64,000 bases of DNA from Portulaca oleracea (GCA_029582165.1 CM055884.1:16262537-16326536), one strand, 5' to 3'. Shown: positions 45,957 to 57,619, numbered from the stretch's first letter. Numbers and translations: made by a program. Notes: generated by a model from the sequence alone, not told the origin.

Positions 45957-48518
45957 ATGAATTTCTTTTGGAGGGGTCGCAGACGTGCTACTCAGCCAGT
46001 GGTTCAAGAGCGTCCGTACGTAAGGACAGTGCAGCGGGAGTATCCTAGAAGGGACTTCGTTCCGGCTCAGTTGGTCTTTCGCCAAGATGAGCATGCATGG
46101 TTCTTTCGTTTCATGACTCGGTATGTTCCTCCAATCTTCATATGGCATGTTTCACCTTTACAGTTACTTTGCATGCTATTTACTATAGCACTTTAAGTTG
46201 AATCCCAAAGCAACCTTAGCTACTTTGTATTTTGCTTGAAGTACTTTACACCTTAGATTCTTCTTTTGACTTTATTATAGGAAGACTCCTTCAAGACATG
46301 TGGGAGTATTCAAGGTGTAACAACCTTGTCCTTCCATGCAAAGGTGGGCGCATTTTACTCGAGTGTCGTCAGGGATGCTGGTTTTGGCCCTTTTCTAGAC
46401 TACTTGTGGGCATGGAAGATCCGTAGCAGCAAGAGGACATACGGCCGAGTTATCATGGAGCGTTTATGGGATTCCACGAACTTGTTTCACCTCCCAGTCA
46501 GAGAGATGATGCTTACTCCTTTTGACTTCGTGATGATTACAGGTCTTAGCTGGGGCGGCAAGCTACTAGAGTTTCAGAAGGATGTTGACCCTCGCGTTCA
46601 TGTGCTTTTGCAACCTATTATCGCGCTGGTGGGCGAATTGGCGGCCTGCGGTACTTGCATCTAGCGACCGTTATAAAAAGCGAAGGATTTGGGAGCCTTC
46701 CTCTTCCTCAGCGTCAATTCATTGTGCTGGTGCACTTCATCAATATAACAATTTTTGCAAACGGTGGAGACACAATCACTCTCTCCTGGGCGCATTACCT
46801 CCTGAATTTCGGCGAGATGAAACTTTTCAACTGGGCAGCTGCTGCTTATGCCCATTTGGTCAGGGGAATGCGAGTTGCTTGCTGACCCACCGGTTGTGAC
46901 ACAGTGGCGCATACAAGGGCGACGGAGGGTAAGAGGCTCAACCTGGGGAGCAGCCTTTGGCGAGTCTTGGAGGTATGCTCCAAGATTTTTCTATTTAGAA
47001 ATTTGTAAGATGCAAATTTCTTCTTTTTTTTTCTAAGACCCTTCCCTGGTGTGTAGGTGTGGGTTATGGCCTATTTCCTTCATGCAGTTGGTGGGACCAA
47101 CAATGGCGCTATGCGCATTCCGGCTGCTCGGCGATGGTCAGAAGCATCAGGCTACAATCAGTCAAAATTCCATTTCAAGGACCTGAACAGGCTTAGAAGG
47201 ATTATTGACAACCTTAGACCGGTATGTCTTGCATTTTTCCTTTTGTTACCGTACATTTCTCCTTTCAGGCCTTTGGTGATGACTGCTGCTAAAAGAGGAC
47301 ATTGTCCGGTTCGCATGGAATGGATATTATGCAGAGGACCTTCATTATGATATTCGCCTTACCAGGGAAGCAATCGAGCATCACTTGTTGTTGGAGGGTC
47401 CTTCTGGTCTCACCTTCTATTTGGGGGAACGCTTGTTCTTTCAACATACTGAGGAATGGCCTACCAGAGTTCCCATGGATCCTCCCGAGCTTATCTTTGA
47501 TAGGCAAGCCTTGGCGGCGGATGAAATAGCTCGACTGATGGCTGGCGGACCATCGGTCAATTTTGTGGTACAGACGGATGACTTGGAAGAAGCGGCTCTT
47601 CAGCATAGAGGACGCCTTGCTTTCGCTCAGGTTTTAGCATTTCTTTCGTTTTCTGTTTTAACATTGTGAATTTCTGGCATCCTAATGATGTTCGTCCTTC
47701 TATAGTTGGGAGGATATTATGATCCTCTTTTGGACCAGCATGCAGAGGAACCTGAGCAGGCGGGCGATGAAAATATGTTGTTTGGATTCATCCCACTAGT
47801 GCCTAACGATCATGAAGTGTTGCAGTTCTTTGATGCAAATCCGGTAGGTTACATTCTTGATCACTGTTTATTCTGCATCATTGATTCTTATGGATCTTCC
47901 TTCCGTGCAGCAAGCGTATGCCCATATCCGCATTCTGTTGAGGGAAGGCATCACGGATCGGGAGTTCATTGATCAGAATTTCGAAAATGGCCAATATTGG
48001 GGTCCGATGCCGGCTGCTGGGGATGAAGACAGTGAAGCTCACTCCCATGTGAGTTTGCCACGCTCTGGGGGCCTTTCAAGACGTCCTCCTCGCCACTCTT
48101 CAGTGGGAGAAACAGGCAGTAGAAGTTTGCGCGGAGATCCAGGGGCAGGACCATCTAGGCGTAGGGATCAAAGTCTGATGAGTGTGCCATGCGATCCCTA
48201 TGTCAGCTCTTCGCGGTGAAGGTCTCCTGATATCCCGGAGTTCATGGTGAAAGACTGTTTAGAATCTAGTGGATTCCAAGGTTCAACGGAGAGAGTGCCT
48301 AGTCCATGGGCGCCTCAGTATCATGCTCAATCCATTGTCCCTTACAGCCAGCCTCTGGCTTCAGCCAAGGTTATCCAAGCTCTGGTTTTCATGGTATGCC
48401 TTCTAGCCAATTCCTATTTGGTCCTTCTAGTACTCAAGACGACCCACAGTAGGACTATTTTGCTGATGCGGCTACCCGGAGCTTGTTTGGTAGCGGCAGC
48501 TTCAGTGGGAACTTTTAG
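45957..48518 (+). pseudogene. antisense gene aORF2 of element D, plant-mobile-domain protein, six exons
   Basis: Exons: 45957-46120, 46281-46972, 47057-47221, 47269-47630, 47706-47843, 47911-48518, all introns GT...AG and short (47-160 bp). Exon 1: MNFFWRGRRR ... HAWFFRF. Exon 2 has the PMD core: RLWDSTNLFHLPVREMMLT, ITGLSWGG, then FANGGDTITLSWAHYLL and FNWAAAAYAHLV. Exon 4: MLLEGPSG-type segment and DDLEEAALQHRGRLAFAQ. Exon 6: QAYAHIRILLREGI, then a Ser/Arg/Pro-rich tail. Frameshifts occur at the exon 1/2 phase, near 46630, near 47300 and after 48360, and a TGA near 48217. Exon order and borders match B despite very low sequence similarity, so the gene is old in these elements. It is transcribed towards pol. 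Confidence 0.8.
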
Positions 48519-48947
48519 GCATTGCGGCAAGGCTTTCCCTTCTTTTTCTTTTATTTCTCTTTTCTTTTATTTTCTTTTATTTTTTTTTGCAATGTAAAAG
48601 AACTGCCATGTAGTGAAGGATTGCGTAGTTAATTAAATGCAATCAGGCAAACTCGATTTTATGTGATTTTGACTCTCTAATGATGCGACATGCAAGCTCC
48701 CATTTTTATTTATTTTAGGTTAACCTCTAACTGTTTACAAAGGAGAAATAATAAAAAGAATAATGTACAACAGGAATTACAATTTCTAAAACTAAAAGAG
48801 GAAAATAAAATTACATTTTTACACTAATAAATGAAGGAAAAAATAAAATACTATGCAAACACGTAGAAACCCATGCACAAACGCGTCTGTTTTCCTCTGG
48901 ATACATGCACGTAGGGGTGTGAACTCACAAACGAGTTCATCCCCTCT
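48519..48947. other. spacer between aORF2 and aORF1 promoter (D)
   Basis: AT-rich 3' UTR-like sequence of aORF2; no gene seen. Confidence 0.5.
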
Positions 48948-48987
48948 GTGTAGTGGTCGGTCGGCCTACACGCGGTGCCAGGCACCG
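48948..48987. promoter_or_regulatory. dyads upstream of aORF1 promoter (D)
   Basis: 48950-48971 holds GTAGTGGTCGGTCGGCCTAC plus AC, the counterpart of the LTR U3 box at 44313-44334. Next to it CGGTGCC (48973-48979) and GGCACCG (48981-48987) form a perfect 7-bp inverted repeat with a 1-bp spacer. About 100 bp upstream of the TATA-like box. Confidence 0.6.
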
Positions 48988-49072
48988 TGGTTCATCCGAA
49001 TGCGTGTTGCTGGATGCCATGTACATTCCCCTTCATCCAGTTGAGCAACTGTGCACTGGACAGAACCGTTGC

Positions 49073-49080
49073 TATTTAAG
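49073..49080 (+). promoter_or_regulatory. TATA-like box of aORF1 (D)
   Basis: GCTATTTAAGC, about 75 bp upstream of the ATG at 49151. It corresponds to CTATATAAG in E. Confidence 0.5.
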
Positions 49081-49150
49081 CTTGCCTTGTCATTTTGAGA
49101 TTTCCTCCCAATCTTGCTCCCTTTCAAACTTTCTTCTCCAACTTGCAATC

Positions 49151-49800
49151 ATGGCCTTCGAAAGGAAACTCAACTCATAGATGAACGCACTTACCAAACC
49201 CTAAAAACGGCTACTCACTTACTACAATTTGTCCCTGATTTTGAGCTTAAAGCAAGTGAAAATCAACTGGGTGTTCCTCAAAACGGCCCTAACCTTTTGG
49301 GACACTAAGTTCCATGTCTTTCACTTTTCCTGGAATGAATTGTGCCCTCTTCTTGAAGAGTGGGCTTGCATGTTCAAGTTCGATCTTTATGCTCCACCAA
49401 CAACTCCTTCCCTTGCTCACAACCATCGTGCAAAATTCGAGGAATTAACGAGCTTCAATCATCGAGCATTAGGACACATCTTGGTCAGCAACAAGGTTGA
49501 TTTGCAAGCTCTAGTGCCTGAGGCCCTTAGACTCAACCCGGCGTTGCGAGTGCGAGGTTTGGTCTTTTGCATTCTTTCCGAGTTTTTGTTTTATCACGGC
49601 GGTTCGGGTTTTGCACCTATCTCTCTCATCCATGTCGTAGATGAGATGTCCCGGGGTTATAATCCTGCTCCAGTGATGATTGCTGAGACACTCCTTGGTC
49701 TCAATTCATGGGCTACAATGCAGGCCTTTCGCGAAAGTCCTCTCACTCTTCAAGTGAGTATCGACACCTCTTCTTTTTCTTTTGCTCTTTCTTTTTTCTT

Positions 49801-49862
<62 letters not shown>

Positions 49863-50589
49863 CGATTTTGCATGGATAATCCGAGTAATCCATGTGGAAT
49901 CATGTGTCGATTTTTCTCCCTTTTTTTTTATTTTGGTTGTAATATTTTTTTTTTTGTGCAACCAAAATTCTCACTTTCCTTCTTTTACCCGTAGATGAGG
50001 CTTATGGAGCATTTAGACATGGTCTTCTCTCCCATCACCTCTTCGGAACTTTTGCCAACGCAAAAGGAAGTTTGACACCCACCGCAATTTTGATGAGTTG
50101 GTCATTTTCCTCAAGATTCACAAGGAAATCCGTTGGTGGGTTCAATGGTGGAAACTGCGAAGCTTCTCGAGCCACTCTCGTAAGACGGCCCACCTCACTC
50201 TACTTGGCCTTACGGGGCTGACATATTATTTCCCCGATCGAGTCATGCGGTAAATGGGGCATCTTCAAGATATTCCTCTTCCTCTGTGCTAAATTCCCGA
50301 CCTTACCCATCTCCAAGGGTCGGTGATTGAATCGTGGATCAAATATTGGAAGAAACGGGCTGGAAAGGAAACGCCTGCCCCTAACCGAATCTCCACTACT
50401 TCAACGGATGCCTATCGTAGCTAGCTCGCTACCACCATTGGTGCTATCAACTGGCGTAAAAGAACGTCGCGTTCACCTTTCCGTAACACCCCAAAGCTGA
50501 AGAGCATCATCGTGGCTAACGAACCTGGGTCGGGACCTAAAGAAGAAACGTACCTAGACAAGGAAAAACAAGCAAATCCGACCGAATGA
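49151..50589 (+). pseudogene. antisense gene aORF1 of element D (two exons)
   Basis: Exon 1 49151-49753 (201 codons, phase 0), intron 49754-49994 (GTGAGT donor, CCGTAG acceptor; holds a TA microsatellite), exon 2 49995-50589. Starts MAFERKL. Exon 1 has FWDTKFHVFHFSWNELCPL, HRALGHILV and DEMSRGYNPAPVMIAETLLG. Exon 2 has RWWVQWWK, TYYFPDRVMR, IESWIKYWKKRAGK and a basic tail ending NPTE. Early stops TAG (49178-49180) and TAA (49202-49204), a frameshift near 50055, and stops TAA near 50250, TAA near 50290 and TAG near 50421 disable it. A PMD-related retroelement protein of unknown role; convergent with D integrase. Confidence 0.77.
49806..49860. repeat. (TA)n microsatellite in aORF1 intron (D)
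   Basis: About 50 bp of alternating TA. Absent from the same intron in E and B, so it arose in this copy. It generates spurious Tyr-Ile ORFs on both strands. Confidence 0.95.
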
Positions 50590-51056
50590 GCACTAATGAG
50601 CCTACATCGACTCCACCTCAACTAAGACTAGACATAGTACTTAAATAAGTAGGATGGAGAGAAACAAATGAAATGAAAGAAATGCGTGATCTATATATTT
50701 TTATTTATTTGATGCTTTTTCCTTTAGAAAATTGATAAAACAAAATGTATTAAAAAGATGTACTCCTTTTCTTGATATGAGAAGTAACGTATTACATTTA
50801 TGTTTTACCAGAATTAGCACAATCCATGTTGTTGTTCTTCTCGCCTTCTTAAAACATAACTTCAGCTGCAACACTTTTATTCTCTCCTTTTACCTAACTT
50901 GTCCCAAAGGATTTTCAAGTTAGTCTCTCATTTTTTCTTTTTTCTTTCTTTTCTTTTTCACTTTTCTCATAAGCAAGTGGCCTGTTGGCAGTTCGGTTGC
51001 TTGCTTTTATAAGATAGTGCATGTCTAAGTAGCTAAGGATACCAACCCTTAGAGGC
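50590..51056. other. spacer between aORF1 stop and integrase stop (D)
   Basis: No gene. Contains hairpin copy 8 (50894-50923, minus) next to a purine-rich box; equivalent to 39416-39947 in E. Confidence 0.55.
50894..50923 (-). other. hairpin with AAAAGGAGAG box, copy in element D
   Basis: Minus strand CTAACTTG pairs perfectly with CAAGTTAG around a 14-nt loop starting AAAATCC; GTAAAAGGAGAGA follows. Confidence 0.65.
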
Positions 51057-52197
51057 TTAAACATAATATATTTTCAACTGATCCAAGTTCACAGGCTGAG
51101 TGAGCTCCTCTCCCTCGGGCGTGGCTAATCGGGCGGCGCCCCCTGGAGTAATAGAAATGATGACGTTGAGACCCTTCCAGTTTGGGGCAAACTTGGCTCG
51201 AGGATCCTGATGTGTTGCTCTCATTGCTTGCAACACTAGATCTCCTTCTGCTAAATCCCGATCTGTGACTTTTTTATTGAATACCCGGGAAATCCGACTT
51301 TGATAAAGTTGGATGTTAGTAAAGCACGGAGTCGTCTTTCATCCAACAAAACCAACTCCTCATACCTAGCTCGGGCCCATTCGCCCTCAGGGATTTGACT
51401 TTCAGCAATGATCCTTAAAGAAAGAACGACAAGTTCTACTGGCAAGACTGCTTCTATCCCGTACCCCAGAATGTACAGCGTAGCTCCAGTTACAGTCCGA
51501 ATCGACGTTCGATATCCCCATAGTGAAAAAGGAAGTTTGTCGGGCCAATCTTTATAAGTGACGACCATCTTCTTGATGATTTTTACCTGAGTTTTGTTTA
51601 CAGCCTCCACCGCTCCATTGGTTTGTGGCCGATAAGGAGAAGATGGTGATGTCGGACTTTGTACTTGGCCAAAAGGGCTGCAAACTCGCCCATGAAATGG
51701 CTCCCGTTGTCACTGATCACATCATGTGGCACCCCGTATCTACAAATGACGTTCCTCAGCATGAACTTGGGTACATGCTTCGAAGTGATTTTTGAGTATG
51801 AGGCAGCTTCTACCCATTTAGTAAAGTAATCCACAGCTACCAACACGTATTCATGTCCTCATGTGCCTTCGGGTGACACCTTCCCTATAATGTCGATTCC
51901 CCATACTAAAAATGGTCAAGATGAGGCCAAAGTGGTCAAATAAGAGGACGGTTAATGCTTGAGATCAGCATACTCTTGACATTTCTGACATTTCTGACAT
52001 TTGCTCACAAATCGGAGACAATCGGACTCTATAGCAGACCATAAATACCCTGCTCTCTGGATCTTCTTAACCAACATTCTGCCGTTCATATGCGATCCAC
52101 ACTCTCCTCCGTGAGTGGATTTCATTCATTCTTCTGCCTCCTCCTTATCAACCCATAGGAGGTTTATCCCCGTAGCATTCTTCTAGTACAGACGATC
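51057..52197 (-). pseudogene. int: integrase (element D)
   Basis: HHCC zinc domain in the 52130-51960 part (HGGECGSHMNGRML), where the second Cys pair sits in a triplicated CQK unit (about 52005-51976). The DDE core is in the next frame: VAVDYFTKW (about 51840), SDNGSHF (about 51710), and the glutamate region further on in a shifted frame (MEAVNKTQ, 51610). C-terminal part AERARARYEELVLLDERRLRAL-like, ending KIYYV at 51057. Multiple frameshifts. Convergent with aORF1. Confidence 0.83.
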
Positions 52198-54342
52198 CTA
52201 GATAATGCAATATTGAGAGGCCACTAACCGGATAGCCCTCCTGGATCGACGCTCTACATTTGGTGGGTATGAACCATCTTTCAGAAATGCATAAATATCA
52301 AAGAACCATGCATCAGTACTGACCAAGCCGATCATTAGCTGTTGATGAGCAGGACAATCTCTCCTCTCCACTGTCACTGCTAGGGCCTGATCCTTTTTTG
52401 GCATAGCTACCATGGATGAAAGCTTGGCTAACACATCAGCTAGCTCATTGTAACCTCGCGGTAGATACTTGAACTCAATATGGTTGAACTTCTCAGCCAG
52501 TTTGGACAAATGTTGCTGGTAAAGTGCCAAGGATTTTCTCTTCACCTTCCATACACTAGTAGCTTGATTGACGATCAAATTGGAGTCCCTAAACACTCGT
52601 AGCCTTTTGATTCCCATCTCCTGGGCCACACGCAAGCCCAAAATGTAAGCTTCATACTCAGCAGCATTATTAATAGCTTCAAAGTCAAGTTTGACCGCCA
52701 AAGGAAAGTGTATGTCTTCGGGAGAAACTAATAGAGCTCCGACCCCGCATCCCATCTGATTAGCAGCACCATCAAAGTATAGCTTCTAGGCTTCCTCTTC
52801 AACTTGAAATATTTGTTCATCACTAAACTCCAAGCCCCCAGTGTCAGGGCTTCTTGTAGGAAATTCAGCCAGGAAATCGGAAACTGCACGCCCCTTTATA
52901 GATTTTTGTGGTCGAAAATGCAGATCAAACTCGGATAACATGACTACCCATCGAGCAATCCTGTTGTTGATAGTAGGCTGTTCCATGATGTACTTGACCG
53001 GATTACATGCTGCAATCACATACACGATGTATGAGAGCATATAGTGGCGAAGCTTCTTTGTAGACCATACTAATGCTCTTCTCAATCTCTGAATAGCGAC
53101 ACTCACACCCCAAAAACTTCTTGCTGATGTAATAGATAGCTCGTTCGAGACCATCACTTTCTTGTGCTAGCATAGCGCCCATAGCGCTTGTACTGATGGT
53201 GAGGTAAAGCAACAATGGTTTCCCGGAGATAGGCGGGACTAGTACTGGTGGATTGGTTAAGTCAGCTTTAACCTTCTCAAATGCTGTCTGACACTGGTCA
53301 TCCCAGTCGGTCGTTGCTCCCTTCTTCAGCTTCTTGAATAATGGTTCACAAGTTATTTTGAGCTTGGAGATGAATATGCTCAAATATTGCACTCGCCCTA
53401 AGAAACCACGAATCTCCTTTTCTGTTCGAGGTGGAGGCATGTCTTGAATTGCTTTAATCTTGGATGGGTCAACCTCTATCCCGTGTTGACTAACGATATA
53501 ACCCAACAACTTTCCCAAAGTCACTCCAAACGCACATTTCTGTGGATTCAATCTCATGTTGTACTTGCGAAGCCTAAGGAAGAATTTGCGTAAGTTCGGA
53601 ATGTGATCCTCACGCTTTTTCGATTTGACAATCATGTCGTCCACATATACCTCAACTTCTACGTGGATCATGTCATGCAGCAGGGTAGTGGCGGTACGTT
53701 GATAAGTAGCACCAGCGTTATTTAGACCGAAAGGCATGACAGTGTAACAGAAAGTTCCCCACGGAGTGATGAATGACGTTTTCTCCATATCTTCATCAGC
53801 CATTTTGATCTGATTGTAACCAGCATACCCATCAATGAATGATAACAACTCATGTCCGCAGTGTGATCAACCAAAACATCAATATGTGGCAAAGGAAAGC
53901 AATCCTTTAGGCTAGCTTTGTTCAGATCTCGAAAATCAAAACACATTCGAACTTTTTCGTCTTTCTTCTGCACCGGCACAATGTTAGCTACCCACTCCGG
54001 GAATTCTACTGCCCTGATGGACCTGGCTTCCAACTGCTTCTTAATCTCACCGTGAATTTTGTCCGACCATTCATTCTTAATTTTGCGCGGTCGGTGCTGT
54101 ACTGGCTTAGCGTCCGGGTAGAGCGGAATAGCATGTTCGGCAATCTCCCTGTCGATTCCGGGCATGTCTTCGTAAGACCAAGCGAAGACATCTATGAACT
54201 CCCTTAAAAGCGAGGTGAACTCCTGTTGCTCCTCCAAGGTTAATGATTTGGCAATTCTCAATTCTCGGGGAGTTTCAGGCGTCCCCACATTGATGGCGAT
54301 GGTTTCTTCAATAGGTTCCATGTGGTTCTCGTGGCCGTTCAT
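52198..54342 (-). pseudogene. pol: reverse transcriptase and dual RNase H (element D)
   Basis: Pre-RT region FAWSYEDMPGIDREIAEHAI (about 54180), then MCFDFRDLNKA (C-F instead of C-V), a frameshift near 53860, MPFGLNNAGATYQR and YVDD at 53650-53639. RNase H follows (SAMGAMLAQ, YYISKKFLGCECRYSEIEK), a frameshift near 53050, then RRIARWVVMLSEFDLHF-like linker and a stop near 52786. Archaeal-type RNase H is in 52755-52198 (MGCGVGALLVSPED, AEYEAY, RDSNLIVNQ; the usual GDS is RDS here). Very close to E, except that the segment ending VASQYCII, missing in E, is present. Confidence 0.87.
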
Positions 54343-54838
54343 GGCTTGCTTAATTCATTAAAGTCTTTTAAAGGTTCAACATCAAATTCATAGTTATTAG
54401 CACAACATTAGGGAGAAGGGAAGAAGAAGAGAGATACTCAGAAACGTTCACTTCATTGAATGCAGAAATAGATACAAACTTATAAGACTTGGGGCTAATC
54501 CCAGTTGACTCAGACTCGATTACAGACTCACTAGTGCTTGACTCAGACTGGACCTTACAAGGTTCTCCTAACACTAGGGTACATTTATTGTTAATAGCAT
54601 CGACCCAGGTCACTTTGTGGCAATCTCCGTCAGCAGAGATCATGGTGCTTGGGTCAAATTCAAAGTTGGACAACACAGCAATCGACGAGTCCACCCCTTT
54701 TGCCTCTTTAACAGCTTCTTGACCGAAAAATAGATCGAATATACTTCCTCCAGAAAGATGAGTCCAGTCAAGAGGCGACTGCTCATTTGTCTTAAGCTTG
54801 GCAACTTTCTTCGGTGAGACAGTGCAGTCGTTGAAAAC
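54343..54838 (-). other. protease-RT linker (element D)
   Basis: A reading frame from about 54694 to 54368 carries SADGDCHKVTWVDAINNKCT and acidic Ser/Glu-rich sequence, matching the start of the E frame at 34522. Linker of the polyprotein, frameshifted; no enzyme domain. Confidence 0.6.
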
Positions 54839-55669
54839 TTATAATCCGGGGAGACGAACACCATTAATATACTGAGGTTCTGGGAACCCATACCAAGGGA
54901 AATCATCACCCTGCCTTATGAACTGCCCATTTAGGGTTAATGGATATGGCTTAGTCTCCATCAGCGTAGGAGAATCGAACTGGTTTCTTTTACGAGCTAA
55001 CGCAATCTTGGCAAGATGAACCTCTTGATTAGTTGGTTTATACCCCAAACCAAAGCGATAGGAGTAAGTAGAGGTAGAAAACTCTGGCGCAACTCTGTCT
55101 GGCCTCTTTCCTAAAGACATCCCCGGGAAATACCCTTGTCTTCTCATAATAGCATGGATTTTCAGGTTGGAGTAAGGAGCGAAGTCAAAGGGTGCTTCAT
55201 CTTGTATAACAACGATCATCACAAAGTTGTGAAGTTCCACATCAATAGAGATGTGCTCTACTTCCAATACTGGTTGTTTTGGTTTGAAAGTCCCAGAGAG
55301 TGCCCCTCCTGAGAGGGTGACCACCTGATTGTGTATGACCATCTTCACCTTCTGATGTAGTGTTGAAGCCACATCGTTATAGTTGTGTAACCATGGGCGT
55401 CCCAACAGTAAGTTAAAAGCAACAAGAATATCCAAAACCATGAATTCCACATTTTGAGCAATGTGGTCAAAGGTGATAGGTAACGTCACCGTTCCTAATG
55501 ATTTCCGAGGGGTATTATCATATGCCCGAAGTAAAATATCATCTTGAGCCAGTTGACTCTTTTGGACCCCTAACTTGGCAGCAGTTTGCCAAGGACAAAC
55601 ATTCACAGTGGAACCATTATCCACCAAAATTAATGGAATCACTTTATTAGAGCAAAGTGCAGTTAGGTA
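54839..55669 (-). pseudogene. pro: aspartic protease and G-patch-like region (element D), main part
   Basis: Protease active site DNGSTVNVCP at 55621 downwards, LLLGRPWLH flap motif near 55400, then the G-patch-like segment (GYFPGMSLG ... RFGLGYKPT) near 55120-55040, and a YYGFPEP-type end. The frame is open for 267 codons. The first 66 codons are within a 198-bp segment that is repeated at 57359-57556 on the far side of an insertion; the upstream protease/gag junction now lies there. Confidence 0.83.
55472..55669. repeat. 198-bp direct duplication, copy 1
   Basis: Matches 57359-57556 over 198 bp with about six mismatches (for example AAAATATCATC against AACACATCATC). The copies flank a foreign 1689-bp segment. 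Confidence 0.9.
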
Positions 55670-57358
55670 GGATCGATGAGGGCTTCTGAGGATCGGATCG
55701 AGGATCGTAAGAGTCTACGTACAAAGCTATTTTACTATCTGTAAATTCATTTTTACTTGTAAAAAGGTCTAAATCAACATAATTCAAGGATTTTCCTCAA
55801 TAAATGGTCACTCGTTGAGCGTCATAAGCTCTTACCCCTTTCCATTTTGGTATTTTCTGATCATTAGATACTTCCCTGTCAAATCATAGATAAATTTAAT
55901 TTACCAAAATTTATCAGTTTTTGCCTAAATTTATCCAAATTTACCAAAACTTACCAAAAATTGTCAAAATTAAAAAAATAAAAAAAATTAACTTTGATAT
56001 ATTGGCGTAAATTTGCCAAAAATTACTAGAATTTACCTAAAATTACCAAAATTTAACTTTTACCCAATTATTTTTTATCTATGAATTTGACATACCAATC
56101 TCCATTTTAGCAATTCACAAACAATTAAAAAACTACAATATGTCATACTCTATCCAACTTGTACAATCACAACTCCCGAATTACAACTTTTACAAGGGTT
56201 GGATTACATTGTAAGAAAGTTGAGGTATTGTTTTTTTAGTGTTTTACTGTTTAGTTATATTTTATATTAGACATTCATACTTTTTTGTTTTAACTTAATA
56301 GCCACTGGTCAATTGCGATGACAAAAATATCAAAAACTGAAATCAGCAAGACTGACATAATTAAAAAAAAAACACGGGGATGGATGTTCTTTACTCACTC
56401 AATTGAGGTCATTCACATGGTTAGAAAGTTGAAATCAACCAATCAATCACAGTTTACAAATTAGTTCATCCAAATATTCTAATATTCTAATCACCCATCA
56501 CAATCGCAAATCACAAATCATAATAATCACAATTTACAAATTAGAAACTTGAAATCAACCATTACATTCAAATAGTCAACTCTAGCAAGAACAAAAACAA
56601 CAACCTAATATTCTTATCACCCACAAAAATTTATACATAAACAGAAAGGGCTGGGTCGAGTGGGACTACTCAATACAATCCAGGAAAAAGTTGAACACTC
56701 TAATTACCCATATAAAAGTTATTTTGAACGAGAGGGAGTTAATTTTCTAAAGAACTTTGTTAATTTCGCAAATTGAGAGAGTAAGAAATAAGGAGACGGC
56801 TAGCTGGGCGACTGTGCGTCTGCTATGTCAGATGAGAGAAGGGTTGGGGGGTGGGTGGTGGCGCTGGAAGAAGAAGAATGACGAGGTCTATTGATGGCTG
56901 TTGGCTGCAGCACAAAGACGAGAAAGGAAGAGCAAGGGCTAAAGGTTGAAGATGAACTGCCAAGGATTGAGTGTTGAAGGTTGTACTGGTGTATGAGGTG
57001 GAATATCAAAACTTAACGATTCCCAAAGTTTAACTGTTTTTTTTTATAAAAAAAAAACAAATTCATAGGTATTGTATATTGACCACTAGGTCGGCTCTCA
57101 ACAGTGCCAAGCAAATGAATTGGCCCAATACTTATGTTATTAAGCCCAAGAAGTGAAGAAGCCCGGTAATTTATTGCAAATTTGTTGGATCGGTAGAATC
57201 GATCGGGATGGTACGATCCTACGAGTTTATACCATCCAGATCCGATCCTGATCCGAGTCTAATTACTGGACTATCCTAATGCTATCCGGATCGTTTGGTC
57301 AAAGTTGGATCGTAGGATCGTACGATCCACCGATCCGGATCGCGATTTTAACAACGTT
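55670..57358. other. 1689-bp insertion of unknown origin in protease of D
   Basis: Unrelated to any other part of the window. Both ends are rich in GGATCG/CGATCC (55669-55712; 57186-57345, including the perfect palindrome GGATCGTACGATCC at 57315-57328). The middle is AT-rich with repeated AAATTTACCAAAA phrases (55900-56060). No terminal inverted repeat is visible and no transposase. A 70-codon ORF (57009-56800) has no recognisable domain. It may be a non-autonomous DNA transposon with subterminal repeats or captured genomic filler. Confidence 0.6.
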
Positions 57359-57619
57359 GGTGATAGGTAACGTCACCGTTCCTAATGATTTCCGAGGGGT
57401 ATTATCATATGCCCGAAGTAACACATCATCTTGAGCCAGTTGACTCTTTTGGACCCCTAACTTGGCAGCAGTTTGCGAAGGACAAACATTCACAGCGGAA
57501 CCATTATCCACCAAAACTAATGGAATCACTTTATTAGAGCAAAGTGCAGTTAAGTACAAGTCTTTGTTATGATTCGTTCCAGACACAGGTAGATCCTCAT
57601 CACTAAAGGTAATGGCACC
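57299..57619 (-). pseudogene. pro: protease N-terminal part (element D), duplicated side
   Basis: Carries GTNHNKDLYLTALCSNKVIPL then DNGSAVNVCP (A replacing T after DNGS), in the second copy of the 198-bp duplication. It is the genuine 5' part of protease, cut off from the rest by the insertion at 55670-57358. Confidence 0.75.
57359..57556. repeat. 198-bp direct duplication, copy 2
   Basis: See 55472-55669. Copy 2 stays joined to the gag-side sequence (57557 onward), copy 1 to the RT side. Confidence 0.9.

Noticed and set aside
49743..49998. Tyr/Ile-repeat ORFs on both strands
   Set aside because: Translations of a TA microsatellite inside the aORF1 intron.
45957..50589. aORF1/aORF2 as host genes interrupted by transposons
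   Set aside because: The same pair occurs at the same relative place and orientation in three separate elements, so it is element cargo.
55670..57358. Insert called as MULE or hAT transposon
   Set aside because: No terminal inverted repeats found at its ends, no transposase, and the 198-bp flanking duplication is not a target duplication. Left as unknown.
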